From JBDGYW01 sp964518955 (GTDB lineage Bacteria > Gemmatimonadota > Gemmatimonadetes > Gemmatimonadales > GWC2-71-9): DNA of 64,000 bases. Of this stretch, positions 54,898 through 63,987 are shown in pieces. A model generated the notes under the pieces. It was not told where the DNA came from and searched no databases. It saw nothing but the letters and a program-made list of their open reading frames with translations. Position numbers and translations under genes: made by a program. Where the stretch lies: positions 37,089-101,088 of the forward strand of contig CAZFHS010000017.1 in NCBI GenBank assembly GCA_964518955.1, given 5' to 3'. Position 1 is the first letter of the stretch; the number at the start of each line of letters is the position of its first letter.

Positions 54898-54926
54898 CGT
54901 AACTGTATGTATGTCAATATGTTACG
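54898..54926 (+). promoter_or_regulatory. CGTAAC/GTTACG inverted repeat before a lipoprotein gene
   Basis: CGTAAC (54898-54903) and GTTACG (54921-54926) form a perfect 6-bp dyad with a 17-bp AT-rich spacer, 46 bp upstream of the lipoprotein ATG. A regulator site is possible; no binding protein is indicated. Confidence 0.3.
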
Positions 54927-54971
54927 GCATGTCGCTTGCGCGGCATCGTTTGTGCTAACCCACATGCTTGA

Positions 54972-55769
54972 ATGACCTCACAGCTGCTCGAGTATGTGTC
55001 ATTGAAGCTGGCAAGGCGCGCTGCCTTTGCGGGGGCGGTGTTGGTTTCGTGTGCTGCTGGCTGTGCTACCAAGAGTCCTTACGTACCGTTTTCGATATCC
55101 ACTGAAGAATTCCAGAAAACCGCCAATAGGATTGCGATCGCTCCGGTGCTTGCTCCAGAAGGCATCGAGGTGGCTGATTCGTCCCTCGCACAGATTGACG
55201 AGTTGATCGAGAGCGTTCTGCTTGGAGCCGGATATAGTTGTGTTTCTGTGAGCGAGTACACTGATGTGTGGGATCGCATTCTCACTCAAATGGGTGGTTT
55301 GTACGACTCTGTTTCAGGGGAAATCGACGAGCTGCGACTGGAGGTAGCGAGGGAGCAACACCGCCGCGACCTGTCCGACTTGTATCGGCCGGATTATGTA
55401 ATCTTCCCTGAGATTTGGTTCGTCCAGGCGGCGGCTAATGGCGGAGTAGCAAAATGGGACGGTGCGTCGCAACCCTTAGTCGGTTTCGGAACGAGAGTTC
55501 TGAATTTCATCGATGCAATGCTGAACCAATCCTACGGTTTTCTGCAGCCAGAAATGGTCAACGCCCTGTCGCTGGGCGTGGTTGTTGAGAATATGGATGG
55601 TGTCGAGGTCTTCGAGCATTCAGGCGGGATTGAGGTGCTGAAGCATCTGGATGATTCTGAGGGCTTCGATGCTGTTTTGAGAGACTCCCAACGCAATCTG
55701 CGTGCGGTTCAACTTGCGTTGCAGCCAATACTCCAGGTGCGGACAGAGAATCAATCTGATACCAGGTGA
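54972..55769 (+). CDS. Putative lipoprotein of unknown function
   Basis: 265 residues. The N-terminal hydrophobic stretch RRAAFAGAVLVSCAAGCATKS ends in a possible lipobox, with Cys31 as the likely lipidated residue. The ATG at 54972 has no clear ribosome site; TTG 55002 is an alternative that would shorten the basic part. The mature region is alpha/beta: IAIAPVLAPEGIEVADSSLAQIDELIESVLLGAGYSCVSVSEYTDVWDRILTQMG, then YRPDYVIFPEIWFVQAAANGG. The pattern resembles the alpha/beta fold of GNA1162-type or curli-assembly-like lipoproteins, but I do not assign it. Its 3' end overlaps the convergent CPBP gene by 19 bp. Confidence 0.72.
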   Translation: MTSQLLEYVSLKLARRAAFAGAVLVSCAAGCATKSPYVPFSISTEEFQKTANRIAIAPVLAPEGIEVADSSLAQIDELIESVLLGAGYSCVSVSEYTDVWDRILTQMGGLYDSVSGEIDELRLEVAREQHRRDLSDLYRPDYVIFPEIWFVQAAANGGVAKWDGASQPLVGFGTRVLNFIDAMLNQSYGFLQPEMVNALSLGVVVENMDGVEVFEHSGGIEVLKHLDDSEGFDAVLRDSQRNLRAVQLALQPILQVRTENQSDTR

Positions 55770-56362
55770 CCGGTCCGCCGCCGGTGGGGGCTGAGCAAGA
55801 ATCGCAAAGCCACATAATCGTACAGCGCATGTGCCATCACCGGCACCAGCAGGTTATCCGTCAGTATCATGAGCACGCCGAAGTAGGCTCCAATCAGGCC
55901 AGCAAACACGGCGTATGTGGGTGTGATCAAATGCGCCAAACCAAAGATCAGGCTAGACAGGGCCAGGGCCCATCCCAATCCCAGCCAGCCAGTCAACTCC
56001 GCTTGCAGAACTCCGCGGAATAGGCATTCCTCACCGATGCCAGCGAGAGCCGATACGAATAACAGATTCCGCGTCGATGCCCCGCGGAACAGAGGTACAA
56101 TCTGTTCCTCGACGTTGCGCATGAGTTCTTTGAGAATTCCAAGACTGGACCTCGAACACACCCACATGAAGAATGCGAGCGGGATGGTTGCCACAGTTCC
56201 CGCCAGGAGGCCGGCCCAATTTGCGTGAAGTAGCTCGAGAGGCGGCTCGTCTCCGATCCACCCCCATGTGAGGGCAACCAAGAAGATCGCGGCCTCGAAT
56301 GCGATCGCGAGTCGGATGATATTCCCGGATTCAGGAACTTCTCTACTCATTGGTGTGCTCAT
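55751..56362 (-). CDS. CPBP-family intramembrane glutamic endopeptidase
   Basis: About 203 residues from ATG 56362. Starts at 56350 or GTG 56404 are also open, and none has a good ribosome site. Five or six hydrophobic helices. The family motifs are in order: GIGEECLFRGVLQ (the EExxxR catalytic motif), FGLAHL (FxxxH) and HALYDY (HxxxD). CPBP proteins (Rce1/Abi family) are membrane glutamic proteases; bacterial members process peptides or serve in bacteriocin immunity. It is divergent from the ankyrin-TonB gene across about 245 bp, which contain a CCTTTTAAAGG palindrome (56496-56506). Confidence 0.85.
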   Translation of the reverse strand: MSTPMSREVPESGNIIRLAIAFEAAIFLVALTWGWIGDEPPLELLHANWAGLLAGTVATIPLAFFMWVCSRSSLGILKELMRNVEEQIVPLFRGASTRNLLFVSALAGIGEECLFRGVLQAELTGWLGLGWALALSSLIFGLAHLITPTYAVFAGLIGAYFGVLMILTDNLLVPVMAHALYDYVALRFLLSPHRRRTGHLVSD

Positions 56363-56607
56363 AAGTTGCCAACAATGTTGGCTCCACGTCGCATCTTGGG
56401 CCACCCCTCGCTATTTTCCTTGGGGCTCAGATGGAACTGCGAGCGTTCATATTGGTAATTGTAGGTAGCCGCTCATCTGAACGTCACCGGACAGTCCTTT
56501 TAAAGGCCCGGGTTTTACTTTGACAATCTGAGTGGGAAGAACAGCTGCAACTGGGTGGTGGTTTGGGGACGTCGGGAATGTATTACGTGAAAACAAGGAA
56601 AGTTGTA

Positions 56608-57555
56608 ATGCACCAAATGAAATTGAGATCGCTGGCTTGTGCCGGAATATTGTTGATCGGTACCGCAATGACGACCGATGCGTATGCGCAGAGTGATGCG
56701 GACATTCTCGATGCCGCTGCTGCCGGCAACGCAGGGATGATACAAACGTTATTGCAGCTGCAGGCCAATCCGAACGCTGTGGATTCGATGGGCTATTCGG
56801 CAGTAATGTATGCCGCCCAAAGTGGTTACACCGACGTAGTTCGCGTGCTGCTGGATGCCGGTGCAGATGTGAATGCCATCTCCAGTGAAGGCTGGACAGC
56901 GCTGCTCCTAACTGCTCTACAAGGCCAGGCTGAGACTGCGACTGAGTTGATGGCAAGAGGCGCCGATGCCACTATCACATTCGGGGGAGGTTTCACGGCT
57001 TTGATGGTCGCTTCCGCCCGCGGGCATGCTGAAGTTGCTGCGGCATTGTTGGAAGGTGGCTTGGACGTCGAAGCCACGCTGTCCGACGGGCGTACATCGC
57101 TGATGGCGGCTGCCGAGGGTGGCCACGTTGAAGTCATCAACACGCTGATTGAGCGCGGCGCCAATGTGAACGCTCGGGCGAACGGCGGCAGTACCGCCGC
57201 AATGGCTGCCTTGAGAAACGGGCATCTGGAAGCGGCGAAGGAACTGGCCGATGCCGGTGCGGAATTCATGGCTGGCCTTCCCTCGGTCGAATCTCCAACC
57301 GAACCGGCTTGTCCGCGCCCTCAATGGCCGGAGTCAGTCTGGGAGGCCGACATTACCGGGCAGATCGTAGTGGAGTTTGTAGTCGACGTGGAAGGGCTCA
57401 CCGAGGATTCTACCGTAACGTTGATCTCCACACCGCATCCTGACTTGGAGGAAGCGGCAAAAGTGATGTTTCAAGGTTGTGAATTCAACCCGGGTCATAT
57501 TGAGGGAACGCCTGTGCGCGTTAGGCTGCGACAGGGCTTTGCCGTAGGCGGGTAG
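56608..57555 (+). CDS. Exported ankyrin-repeat protein with C-terminal TonB-like domain
   Basis: The start ATG 56608 follows AAGGAAAG; ATG 56617 would also fit. 315 residues. Signal peptide MHQMKLRSLACAGILLIGTAMTTDAYAQ. Five ankyrin repeats from about 30 to 220 (AAAAGNAGMIQTLLQLQANPNAVD; AAQSGYTDVVRVLLDAGADVNAI; and three more). After a linker with PACPRPQWPESVWEADITGQIVVEFVVDVEG, residues 235-315 match the TonB C-terminal fold, ending ALVMF-like KVMFQGCEFNPGHIEGTPVRVRLRQGFAVGG. Two cysteines (one before the domain, one in it) could form a disulfide. Export makes an envelope or surface interaction likely. A strong terminator follows the stop. Confidence 0.87.
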   Translation: MHQMKLRSLACAGILLIGTAMTTDAYAQSDADILDAAAAGNAGMIQTLLQLQANPNAVDSMGYSAVMYAAQSGYTDVVRVLLDAGADVNAISSEGWTALLLTALQGQAETATELMARGADATITFGGGFTALMVASARGHAEVAAALLEGGLDVEATLSDGRTSLMAAAEGGHVEVINTLIERGANVNARANGGSTAAMAALRNGHLEAAKELADAGAEFMAGLPSVESPTEPACPRPQWPESVWEADITGQIVVEFVVDVEGLTEDSTVTLISTPHPDLEEAAKVMFQGCEFNPGHIEGTPVRVRLRQGFAVGG

Positions 57556-57575
57556 ACTGATTGCAGTGAGTTGGT

Positions 57576-57610
57576 GGGGGGGCGCATCAATCGATGCGCC
57601 CCCCCCTTTT
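57576..57610 (+). terminator. Intrinsic terminator after the ankyrin-TonB gene
   Basis: GGGGGGGCGCATC (57576-57588) pairs perfectly with GATGCGCCCCCCC (57593-57605), loop AATC, followed by one C and TTTT (57607-57610). A 13-bp stem and T run 21 bp after the stop codon make a clear rho-independent terminator; it may also serve the convergent M14 gene from the other side. Confidence 0.9.
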
Positions 57611-57656
57611 CCACTCATCCCCCTGCTTTACGACTCTCGTCGCTTGGCCCCATGCC

Positions 57657-60479
57657 CTACGGAGTCAGCCCAAGTCTCGCTTCAGTAGCACCGGCGAGAT
57701 GGATCCCATTGAAGAACAGCTTGAAGGTCCCGTGAGGTTGTCCTCGGTTGATCACCTCGGGGCCGTAGAGATACAGGTGGCCGTCACCAATCGATGTCTC
57801 CACGACCGTCACCCCACCTTTCAGCCGGTTCTGCCCCCAGGCCCATCCACTTCTCAGAGGTGTTTCAGTGTCGAACCAGGCAACTGGGTTGACACCGCGT
57901 GAATGAGCCTCAGGAAGCATGCGGAACACCGGGCTGTTGTTGAAGAAGAAATCGACGGTCTCATCCATGCCAAACGCCAGCGGATTCGTGTTGTCTACTC
58001 GGAGCCTGAGTACGGAACCGGGAACATAGTACTCGGCGGGAGTGAGTGGATTCCCGATGCCGTCTACGATGTGGTTGCTCAACGGCAGGTCGGCGTGACT
58101 GGCCATAGCAGTAGAAGAACCGATCGTAATTACCGTTCCTCCGTCGTTCATGAACTCCAACAACTGCGGGACAGTATTGGCAACGGTGACGTCACCGAGC
58201 CACTCCCGATATTCCCGTGGTATCGATTCGGGGTCCGGACTGCCACCAAAGTACCGCTCATATTCGTCTTGCTCGCGGTCTGCCGCGGGTATCGCGCCCG
58301 TGGGGAAGATGATGACATCAAACTTCGAACGAAGGTTCCCCGCATCGAGCGTCTGCGGATAGATAACTTGGTAGGGGAACTCGAACTGCTCCAACAGCCA
58401 ACGGGTCCAACCCGATGGCATTGAACCGCCGTACTCGTCCCACAGGCCAATGCGCACCGGGGCTAGCCGCAGTGCGGCAGCACCCGGCGGCGACGAAACC
58501 CCGACAAAGCTCAGGCCAAGTTCGTTTGCCCACTGGTTTAATTGCGCGTCGCCGATCTCCGAGGCCGGAACGTAGATGGTGCCAGCCTGTTGGTTTTCTC
58601 CGTCCACCGAAACCGGATCGGAAAGCCAGTAAACCTCTCGGTTGTCACCAAGGAGACGGTTGGTGACAATCGCCGCATCGTTTGCCTTGTGGCTCAGCAG
58701 AAAACCGGCAGCCCGGTCTGCACTTGAAACTGTACCTGCTACCGCAGACGCAAACCCTTCGATGACCTCGAATGGGCCATCGAATCCGTCGAGGATTCGA
58801 TCGAACTCAACCCCCATTTGGAATGCCAAAGTCCATCCCGCGTTGTCATATGGTGGAGTTGGCGGCGCTCCCTCGTACGCGAAATCGTTCGGATGATCCT
58901 GGGGTTCGAACATGTCCAAAACATGCGGGCGGAATGCCTGAGCGGTTTTTACTACAAACGACCCGGCCGGATAACGTGTGCCCGCAACGCCGAAAGCTGA
59001 GGTGGCCCGGTGTACGGTCACTCCGTTCTTGATGAGCGTGTTCACGAACTTCGCTGCGGTAGGAAAATCGGGTTGATCCGATGGCAGTATGTAGCCGCGC
59101 GGGTCACGATCATCGGGTTTTTGAAGCAACTCATAGTACTCGGCGGGCACCCCACGCGAGAAGTATCCGTTAAACGGGCCCTGCAGCAATGCATCCAACT
59201 CGGCATCGAGGCCGTCTGCCCTCAACGAGTCGTAGAGGTCTTCAATACGCGTCGGGTGGAGCGTCCAGTGATCGCGACTGCCGCGGTCTATGGAATTCGC
59301 ACCCATCGTGTATATGTTGAGCAGCAAGGTCTCACGGTACCGTGATGCGTAGTCGATGATTGCCTTGTCGGCCGTGATGCAGTAGTCGATGGACTGGCGG
59401 AAATGCCACGTTTGGGGTTCGAGCGGGTACACTATCGACGGCGTCGGGAGGATCTTGTTGGGCATGAACGGGATCTCGATTGGTGTTGGGTTCCCGTTGG
59501 TTTCGGTCAAGATCCCTACGATGTTGTGAAAGTACGCCGTGGTCCGCAAACCCCCATTCCACCATGTCGAGAATGGGCCTCCGTCGCGCATCGCTGTGCC
59601 GGGCTTGCCCTCGAGCACAAATCGGCTGTGCATCGCGTTGCCCACCATCTCGATCCCCAACAAGATCAAGGGGTCGAAATTGTAGTTGAACGGATCGCGA
59701 AACGGCGGAGCCCACATGATCGTACCAGACGGTCCTGTCTGATGGTGGTTGTACATGATCTGCGGCATCCACTCTCGATACAGGATACGCGCCATGTTCT
59801 CCGTTTCCGGTTGAGTGACCATGTATGAGTCGCGATTGTTGTCGTGGCCCACATACTCGTGATACAGTGTCGGCAATCCCGATGTGCGTCGCTCTGTGGG
59901 ATTCTCTTTCCGCATATACCAATTCGACACCATCTCCATGCCATCCGGATTGGCTGGTACGAGAAGCAGTATTACGTCGTCTAGGAACCTCATGGTTTCG
60001 TCGTCTGAGCGGGACACCATCTGATACGCCAACTCTATGAGCTGTTGTGCCCCAACGATTTCCGTACCGTGAAGTCCGCCGTCGATCCACACTACGGCTC
60101 GACCTTCTTTCGCAAGCGCTCTCGCTTCCTCACTGGATATTCCCTCAGCGAGCGCGAGCCGGCGTGCGATTTCATTGTACCGCGCGAGGTTTGCATGGTT
60201 TTCGGGGGAAGTAATGATCGCCATGACCTGCTGGCGGCCTTGGGCGGTTGGGCCGATCTCCTCGACCACCATCCTGGGTGACTCTCGTTCCAAAACGCTC
60301 CAGTACTCCATCAACTCGGTGTAGTTCGCCAGATAGTAGTCGTCGCCTATGTTGGCGCCGAGGTGCCCTATGGGAGATGTAATGCGCTGCTGTGCTGTTG
60401 CCGGTGTAAGGATGCCGGCGGATGCCATGCAACACATCAGAACGACTAAGAACGCGTCTTTTCGGGACGATTCACGCAT
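57657..60479 (-). CDS. Secreted M14-family zinc metallocarboxypeptidase with C-terminal glutamine-amidotransferase-like fold
   Basis: 940 residues. Signal peptide to about residue 30 (LVVLMCCMASAGILTPATAQ). Peptidase domain about 40-380: zinc ligands His137 and Glu140 in GGLHGTE, His245 or His246 in MYNHHQTG, RDSYM with the substrate Arg, and catalytic Glu326 in ILTETNGN. All M14 active-site residues appear present. After about residue 680 there is an alpha/beta region (VRIGLWDEYGGSMPSGWTRWLLEQFEFPYQVIYPQ, FDVIIFPTGAIPA, LLEFMNDGGTVITIGSS). It resembles the class I amidotransferase-like fold without its nucleophile Cys. It likely trims peptides or crosslinked peptide material outside the cytoplasm. 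Expressed divergently from the next lipoprotein. Confidence 0.92.
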   Translation of the reverse strand: MRESSRKDAFLVVLMCCMASAGILTPATAQQRITSPIGHLGANIGDDYYLANYTELMEYWSVLERESPRMVVEEIGPTAQGRQQVMAIITSPENHANLARYNEIARRLALAEGISSEEARALAKEGRAVVWIDGGLHGTEIVGAQQLIELAYQMVSRSDDETMRFLDDVILLLVPANPDGMEMVSNWYMRKENPTERRTSGLPTLYHEYVGHDNNRDSYMVTQPETENMARILYREWMPQIMYNHHQTGPSGTIMWAPPFRDPFNYNFDPLILLGIEMVGNAMHSRFVLEGKPGTAMRDGGPFSTWWNGGLRTTAYFHNIVGILTETNGNPTPIEIPFMPNKILPTPSIVYPLEPQTWHFRQSIDYCITADKAIIDYASRYRETLLLNIYTMGANSIDRGSRDHWTLHPTRIEDLYDSLRADGLDAELDALLQGPFNGYFSRGVPAEYYELLQKPDDRDPRGYILPSDQPDFPTAAKFVNTLIKNGVTVHRATSAFGVAGTRYPAGSFVVKTAQAFRPHVLDMFEPQDHPNDFAYEGAPPTPPYDNAGWTLAFQMGVEFDRILDGFDGPFEVIEGFASAVAGTVSSADRAAGFLLSHKANDAAIVTNRLLGDNREVYWLSDPVSVDGENQQAGTIYVPASEIGDAQLNQWANELGLSFVGVSSPPGAAALRLAPVRIGLWDEYGGSMPSGWTRWLLEQFEFPYQVIYPQTLDAGNLRSKFDVIIFPTGAIPAADREQDEYERYFGGSPDPESIPREYREWLGDVTVANTVPQLLEFMNDGGTVITIGSSTAMASHADLPLSNHIVDGIGNPLTPAEYYVPGSVLRLRVDNTNPLAFGMDETVDFFFNNSPVFRMLPEAHSRGVNPVAWFDTETPLRSGWAWGQNRLKGGVTVVETSIGDGHLYLYGPEVINRGQPHGTFKLFFNGIHLAGATEARLGLTP

Positions 60480-60657
60480 AGTCTTTGTCCTCGATCAGGT
60501 GGGAAGGGGCCGGGGTTGCCTGAAATATAGTCCGCCACGTTGCGTCTGCTCTCGATACTCCCCCAATTGGCCAGTCATGGTACTCTGGTGCGCGGTGTCC
60601 ACTCGGTTAGATTGGTATCAACACCCACGAAACCAAGACCAATTTCAGGAGTGATCC

Positions 60658-61890
60658 ATGTTACGGGAAAGCAAACTGCGCTTGTCTGCCGTCGCTTTCT
60701 GTGGTGTGTCGGCTTTGGTGATGGCGTGCGCCGGCGACGCTGAAGAAGATCCTGGCTACACTCACGTAATTGCACCCTCGGAAATCGTGCAATTCGCAGC
60801 CGACGGATCGCTCGAGAGAATTCAAGACGTTGCGGTTGCGGTATCGGGTGAGGTGTGGGCGCTCCAGCGGGTTCGTGCACCGCATCTATTCGTGTACTCG
60901 TCAGATGGCGATTTGCACGACTCGTTTGCACAGGATGGATCGGATAGAAACCAGTTGCGCAATCCCTACAATCTGTTGCCCAATGAGGATCAGGGGTTTC
61001 CGATGGCGGTGTGGGATGCCGGAAACCGTAGGGTCTCGACGTTTAATCCTTACGGTAGGGCCTCAGTCGTTCAGGTGACTCGCTCCAGAGGCCAGGTCTA
61101 CGCCGAGATCGAAGAGCACACGTATGGCAAGCCACTTGCCATGTCACGGCTCGGTGACAATTACCTGCTCCAGGATCACTCAGATGGGCTTGCCTTCACA
61201 GTCGATTACTTGCGGGCTGAGCTGCTGCGGCTAGGTGGCAGCGGTGAACTAGTCGACACACTCATTGATTTCGAGAGAGAGTTTGCGGATTCCATTGCCG
61301 CACTTGGACGCGACGTCAATTTCCTGACTCCAATCCCGCTTTGGGCAACGTGTGGCGACGGTGAAATGGCCATGCTGGCACCCTTTACGAGGGAGCTTCG
61401 TTGGTATGGCTCTGACGGTGAGATACTGACGACTGAAACAGTCGAGATTCCGGCCCGCGAGATCACCGAGGAAGATCAGCGTGCTTTCTGGAAGCAGCGC
61501 TTCGAGACTCAATGGTACGAACAGCAGCAAGGCGAGCCTGACTCAACCATCATTGCCAACTCCGTAGACAACTACATGCTGCGCCACCTGGATCAGTTGT
61601 CTGAGGTGGCGCCTCCGGCAGTCGGGATGATGTGCGCCGGTGGGCGTGAAGTTTGGCTGCAGGAGTTTTCCACGGCCGACCATCCGCTGGGGCTAGGCCT
61701 TCGTTGGTTGGTGCACTCCCCCGAGACTACCGGTCCCGTGTACGTGCAGTTCCCGGATAACTTCCGCCCGTTGCGCATGGTGGACGGTCGTGTGTTTGGG
61801 GCTTCGACTGTCGATGCGGGGGTAGAGGTCGTGGCCTACGTTTCTATGCCGGAACAAATCGCGCCGCCGCCAGCTGCAGCGGAACACTGA
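60658..61890 (+). CDS. Propeller-like lipoprotein of unknown function
   Basis: 410 residues from ATG 60658 (a weak CAGGAGTG ribosome site). Lipoprotein signal MLRESKLRLSAVAFCGVSALVMAC with lipobox VMAC (Cys24). The mature protein has beta strands with repeated short turns: IQDVAVAVSGEVWALQRVRAPHLFVYSSDGD, PMAVWDAGNRRVSTFNPYGR, and LRWYGSDGEILTTETVEIPA. These look like NHL/6-bladed propeller blades. A charged helical insert (EEDQRAFWKQRFETQWYEQQQGE) interrupts it. Function unknown; many such lipoproteins occur in Gemmatimonadota genomes (memory, not checked). A 12-bp hairpin follows the stop. Confidence 0.8.
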   Translation: MLRESKLRLSAVAFCGVSALVMACAGDAEEDPGYTHVIAPSEIVQFAADGSLERIQDVAVAVSGEVWALQRVRAPHLFVYSSDGDLHDSFAQDGSDRNQLRNPYNLLPNEDQGFPMAVWDAGNRRVSTFNPYGRASVVQVTRSRGQVYAEIEEHTYGKPLAMSRLGDNYLLQDHSDGLAFTVDYLRAELLRLGGSGELVDTLIDFEREFADSIAALGRDVNFLTPIPLWATCGDGEMAMLAPFTRELRWYGSDGEILTTETVEIPAREITEEDQRAFWKQRFETQWYEQQQGEPDSTIIANSVDNYMLRHLDQLSEVAPPAVGMMCAGGREVWLQEFSTADHPLGLGLRWLVHSPETTGPVYVQFPDNFRPLRMVDGRVFGASTVDAGVEVVAYVSMPEQIAPPPAAAEH

Positions 61891-61916
61891 TATCGGATGG
61901 CTGTTGAGTGACTTCG

Positions 61917-61951
61917 CTGGGGGCATGCGGACTTTGTCTGCATGCCCCCAG
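61917..61951. terminator. Bidirectional terminator-like hairpin between convergent genes
   Basis: CTGGGGGCATGC (61917-61928) and GCATGCCCCCAG (61940-61951) form a perfect 12-bp stem with an 11-base loop, between the lipoprotein and Crp/Fnr stops. It is followed by only a short TTCTTG on the plus strand. It could end transcription from both sides. Confidence 0.72.
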
Positions 61952-61960
61952 GTTCTTGTG

Positions 61961-62707
61961 TCATGCTGACCGGGTGAGTTCCTCTAGCGCCGCCCTGTTT
62001 CTAACTACGATGATCCTGCGCTGAACGGTGACCATTTCGTCGCCGGTGTCGCCTCTAGAAGCGTCACGCCTGTTGGGGATCGTAAACGACTTCCGCGCGA
62101 TTTCGATGAGATCGTCCGAGACGAAGTCTCTCATTGTGCGGGATACCGTCTCGCGGCTCGAGCCGATCATCTGGGCAATCATGTGATGGGTTAGTCGTTG
62201 TTTGATATTCTCGCCGTCGTGTTTGTCTGCCATTTCCAGAAGCAAACGAGCAACCCTCCCGGGGACATCCAACAACACGAGGCTGCCAATCATGCTGTCG
62301 GCTTGCCGCAGCCTCCTGCACAACGCTCTCAGCAGGCCGGTAGCGATCTCCGGCATTTCCCGCAAACAACGATTGAAGTCATCTCGACGCAGTATGAGAA
62401 GCTTGGCGCTCTCCATTGCGATCACATGTGCCGACCGCGGCTCGTCGTCTATGAGCGACATTTCGCCGAAGAACTCGCCTTCACCGTGTATCGAGAGAAT
62501 CACCTCGCGTCCGTCTTCCGCCCCAAGCACGATTTTGACCTGCCCGGACAAAACCACGTAGAGGGCATCGCTCGGATCGTCTGCAAAAAGAATTAGGCTG
62601 TTTTTTGGGTAGCTGCGCTCCTGTGTGACATTTGCCAATCCAGCGATGTCACTCTCGCGTAGCTGTAAGAAAAGCGGAACTTCGCTGAGTGTACTGGCCA
62701 CAGACAT
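61961..62707 (-). CDS. Crp/Fnr-family transcriptional regulator
   Basis: 248 residues, ATG 62707 with GAGG upstream. The N-terminal cyclic-nucleotide-binding-type jelly roll (about 12-130) includes GEFFGEMSLIDDEPRSAHVIA. The Glu and Arg-Ser in this phosphate-binding cassette match the cAMP-binding pattern of Crp. A long dimer helix (about 115-150) leads to a winged helix (about 170-215) with the HTH THHMIAQMIGSSRETVSRTMRDF. No Cys cluster as in Fnr. Target genes are not apparent; it is probably a monocistronic regulator. Its end faces the lipoprotein gene across a shared hairpin. Confidence 0.92.
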   Translation of the reverse strand: MSVASTLSEVPLFLQLRESDIAGLANVTQERSYPKNSLILFADDPSDALYVVLSGQVKIVLGAEDGREVILSIHGEGEFFGEMSLIDDEPRSAHVIAMESAKLLILRRDDFNRCLREMPEIATGLLRALCRRLRQADSMIGSLVLLDVPGRVARLLLEMADKHDGENIKQRLTHHMIAQMIGSSRETVSRTMRDFVSDDLIEIARKSFTIPNRRDASRGDTGDEMVTVQRRIIVVRNRAALEELTRSA

Positions 62708-62861
62708 GGCAACCTCGTTGGAAAGCTTGAGCTACTTGGTTGGTCTAGAGTAGCTGTGACTCGTTCTCCCGTCAATCTCGACGCACTTGGGTTGCGAGTT
62801 GGAGAGGGTAGGTTGGTTTCGTCGACTGCGGCAGATGTGGCCGCCGCGGGGCGCTCGATGC

Positions 62862-63875
62862 CTACGTCGACGCACCGAAATCGAATAGCTGCCCGGCCCC
62901 CGTTCGTCGGGCTCTTTCGTATGCGACAATCGTGGCTGCGGTATCCTGAAGGGCGGTTCCTGTAGAGTCGAAGATCGTGATCTCCTCCTCGCGAGTTCGG
63001 CCTGGGGCATTCCCTGCGATGACATCTCCCAGCTCTGCGTGCACATCTGTCTCAGTCATGAGGCCCGCGCTCAGTGCATGGTGCAATTCGCCCACATCTA
63101 CGCACTGCTCTGCTAAATCCACCACGAGTGTGTTGTTTGCGAGGAGCCTAGGGTCGATTTCTTGCTTGTCTGGGCTGTCGGCGCCGACAGCGGCTACGAA
63201 TGTGCCCTGCTTCACGATTTCTTCGTTCAAGAAGAACTCTCTGGCCGGCGTGCACGTCACGCAAACGTCTGCCAACGCTAGCGCGTCGCCGAGAGTCGCT
63301 GATGGCGTGACATCGATCCCCAACTCGTCGTGCATTTCCGACGCATACTGCTCTGCCTCACCGTCCACGATCGAGAAGGCATATGCCGTCTCGATAGGAA
63401 GTACCCTAGCGAGGGATCTCAGCTGCACACGGCCCTGTGTGCCGCACCCGCAGATGGCGGCGACCTTCGAATCGGGTCGGGCGAGGTACTTCGCGGCGAC
63501 CGCCGTCGCTGCTCCCGTGCGCTTACCGGTTATGCCCAGGGAGTCCAGCACCGCCAACGGGATTCCGTTGTCTGCACTATAGAGGAGTATCAATCCTTGG
63601 ATATTGGGCAGTCCGAACCGGTCCGCGTTGTTGAAGAACCCAGCATTTGCCTTCAGGGCGAAGTAGAGCGATGGCTCGTTGAGTCCCCCGGCCTTGATAT
63701 GGAACTCCCCGTCCGGTGCGTCCATGTGTAGTATCCCTGTGCCCAACGACTTGCCGAGCGCGTGGTCTCTGAACGCGGCCTCGACGGCGTCGATACAGTC
63801 TTCCAACGTGACCAGCGACGCAATGTCTTTCCGGTTGAGGAGCAATGTCCCGCTGAGTTTTTCAAAGTCGTTCAC
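62862..63875 (-). CDS. Ornithine cyclodeaminase / mu-crystallin family protein
   Basis: 337 residues from GTG 63875, with GGGGA 8 bases upstream. Family marks: LLNRKDIASLVTLEDCIDAVEAAF (start), GEFHIKAGG, the Arg in KRTGAATAVAAKYLARPDS, Rossmann motif AAICGCGTQGRVQL, CVTCTPAREFFL, VAAVGADSPDKQEIDPRLL, and ITIFDSTGTALQD (end). The NAD-dependent family includes ornithine cyclodeaminase (proline from ornithine), alanine dehydrogenase and ketimine reductases; the exact substrate cannot be settled. It diverges from whatever gene begins after the window's end. Confidence 0.9.
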   Translation of the reverse strand: MNDFEKLSGTLLLNRKDIASLVTLEDCIDAVEAAFRDHALGKSLGTGILHMDAPDGEFHIKAGGLNEPSLYFALKANAGFFNNADRFGLPNIQGLILLYSADNGIPLAVLDSLGITGKRTGAATAVAAKYLARPDSKVAAICGCGTQGRVQLRSLARVLPIETAYAFSIVDGEAEQYASEMHDELGIDVTPSATLGDALALADVCVTCTPAREFFLNEEIVKQGTFVAAVGADSPDKQEIDPRLLANNTLVVDLAEQCVDVGELHHALSAGLMTETDVHAELGDVIAGNAPGRTREEEITIFDSTGTALQDTAATIVAYERARRTGAGQLFDFGAST

Positions 63876-63924
63876 GTTTTTCCCCGTTCGCGATGCCTGA
63901 ATTTGCGCAATTCGCTGATCCTGG

Positions 63925-63950
63925 CCCGTCCGCCCGTCCGCCCGTCCGCC
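63925..63950. repeat. Tandem CCCGTCCG repeat
   Basis: Three 8-bp units plus CC lie in the spacer upstream of the ornithine cyclodeaminase gene. The minus strand has six short G runs. A related motif (CCCGTCCGCC) occurs once near 30434. Confidence 0.65.
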
Positions 63951-63987
63951 TTACGCATATTGAAAGCACGCCCCTTGTTGCTAACCT

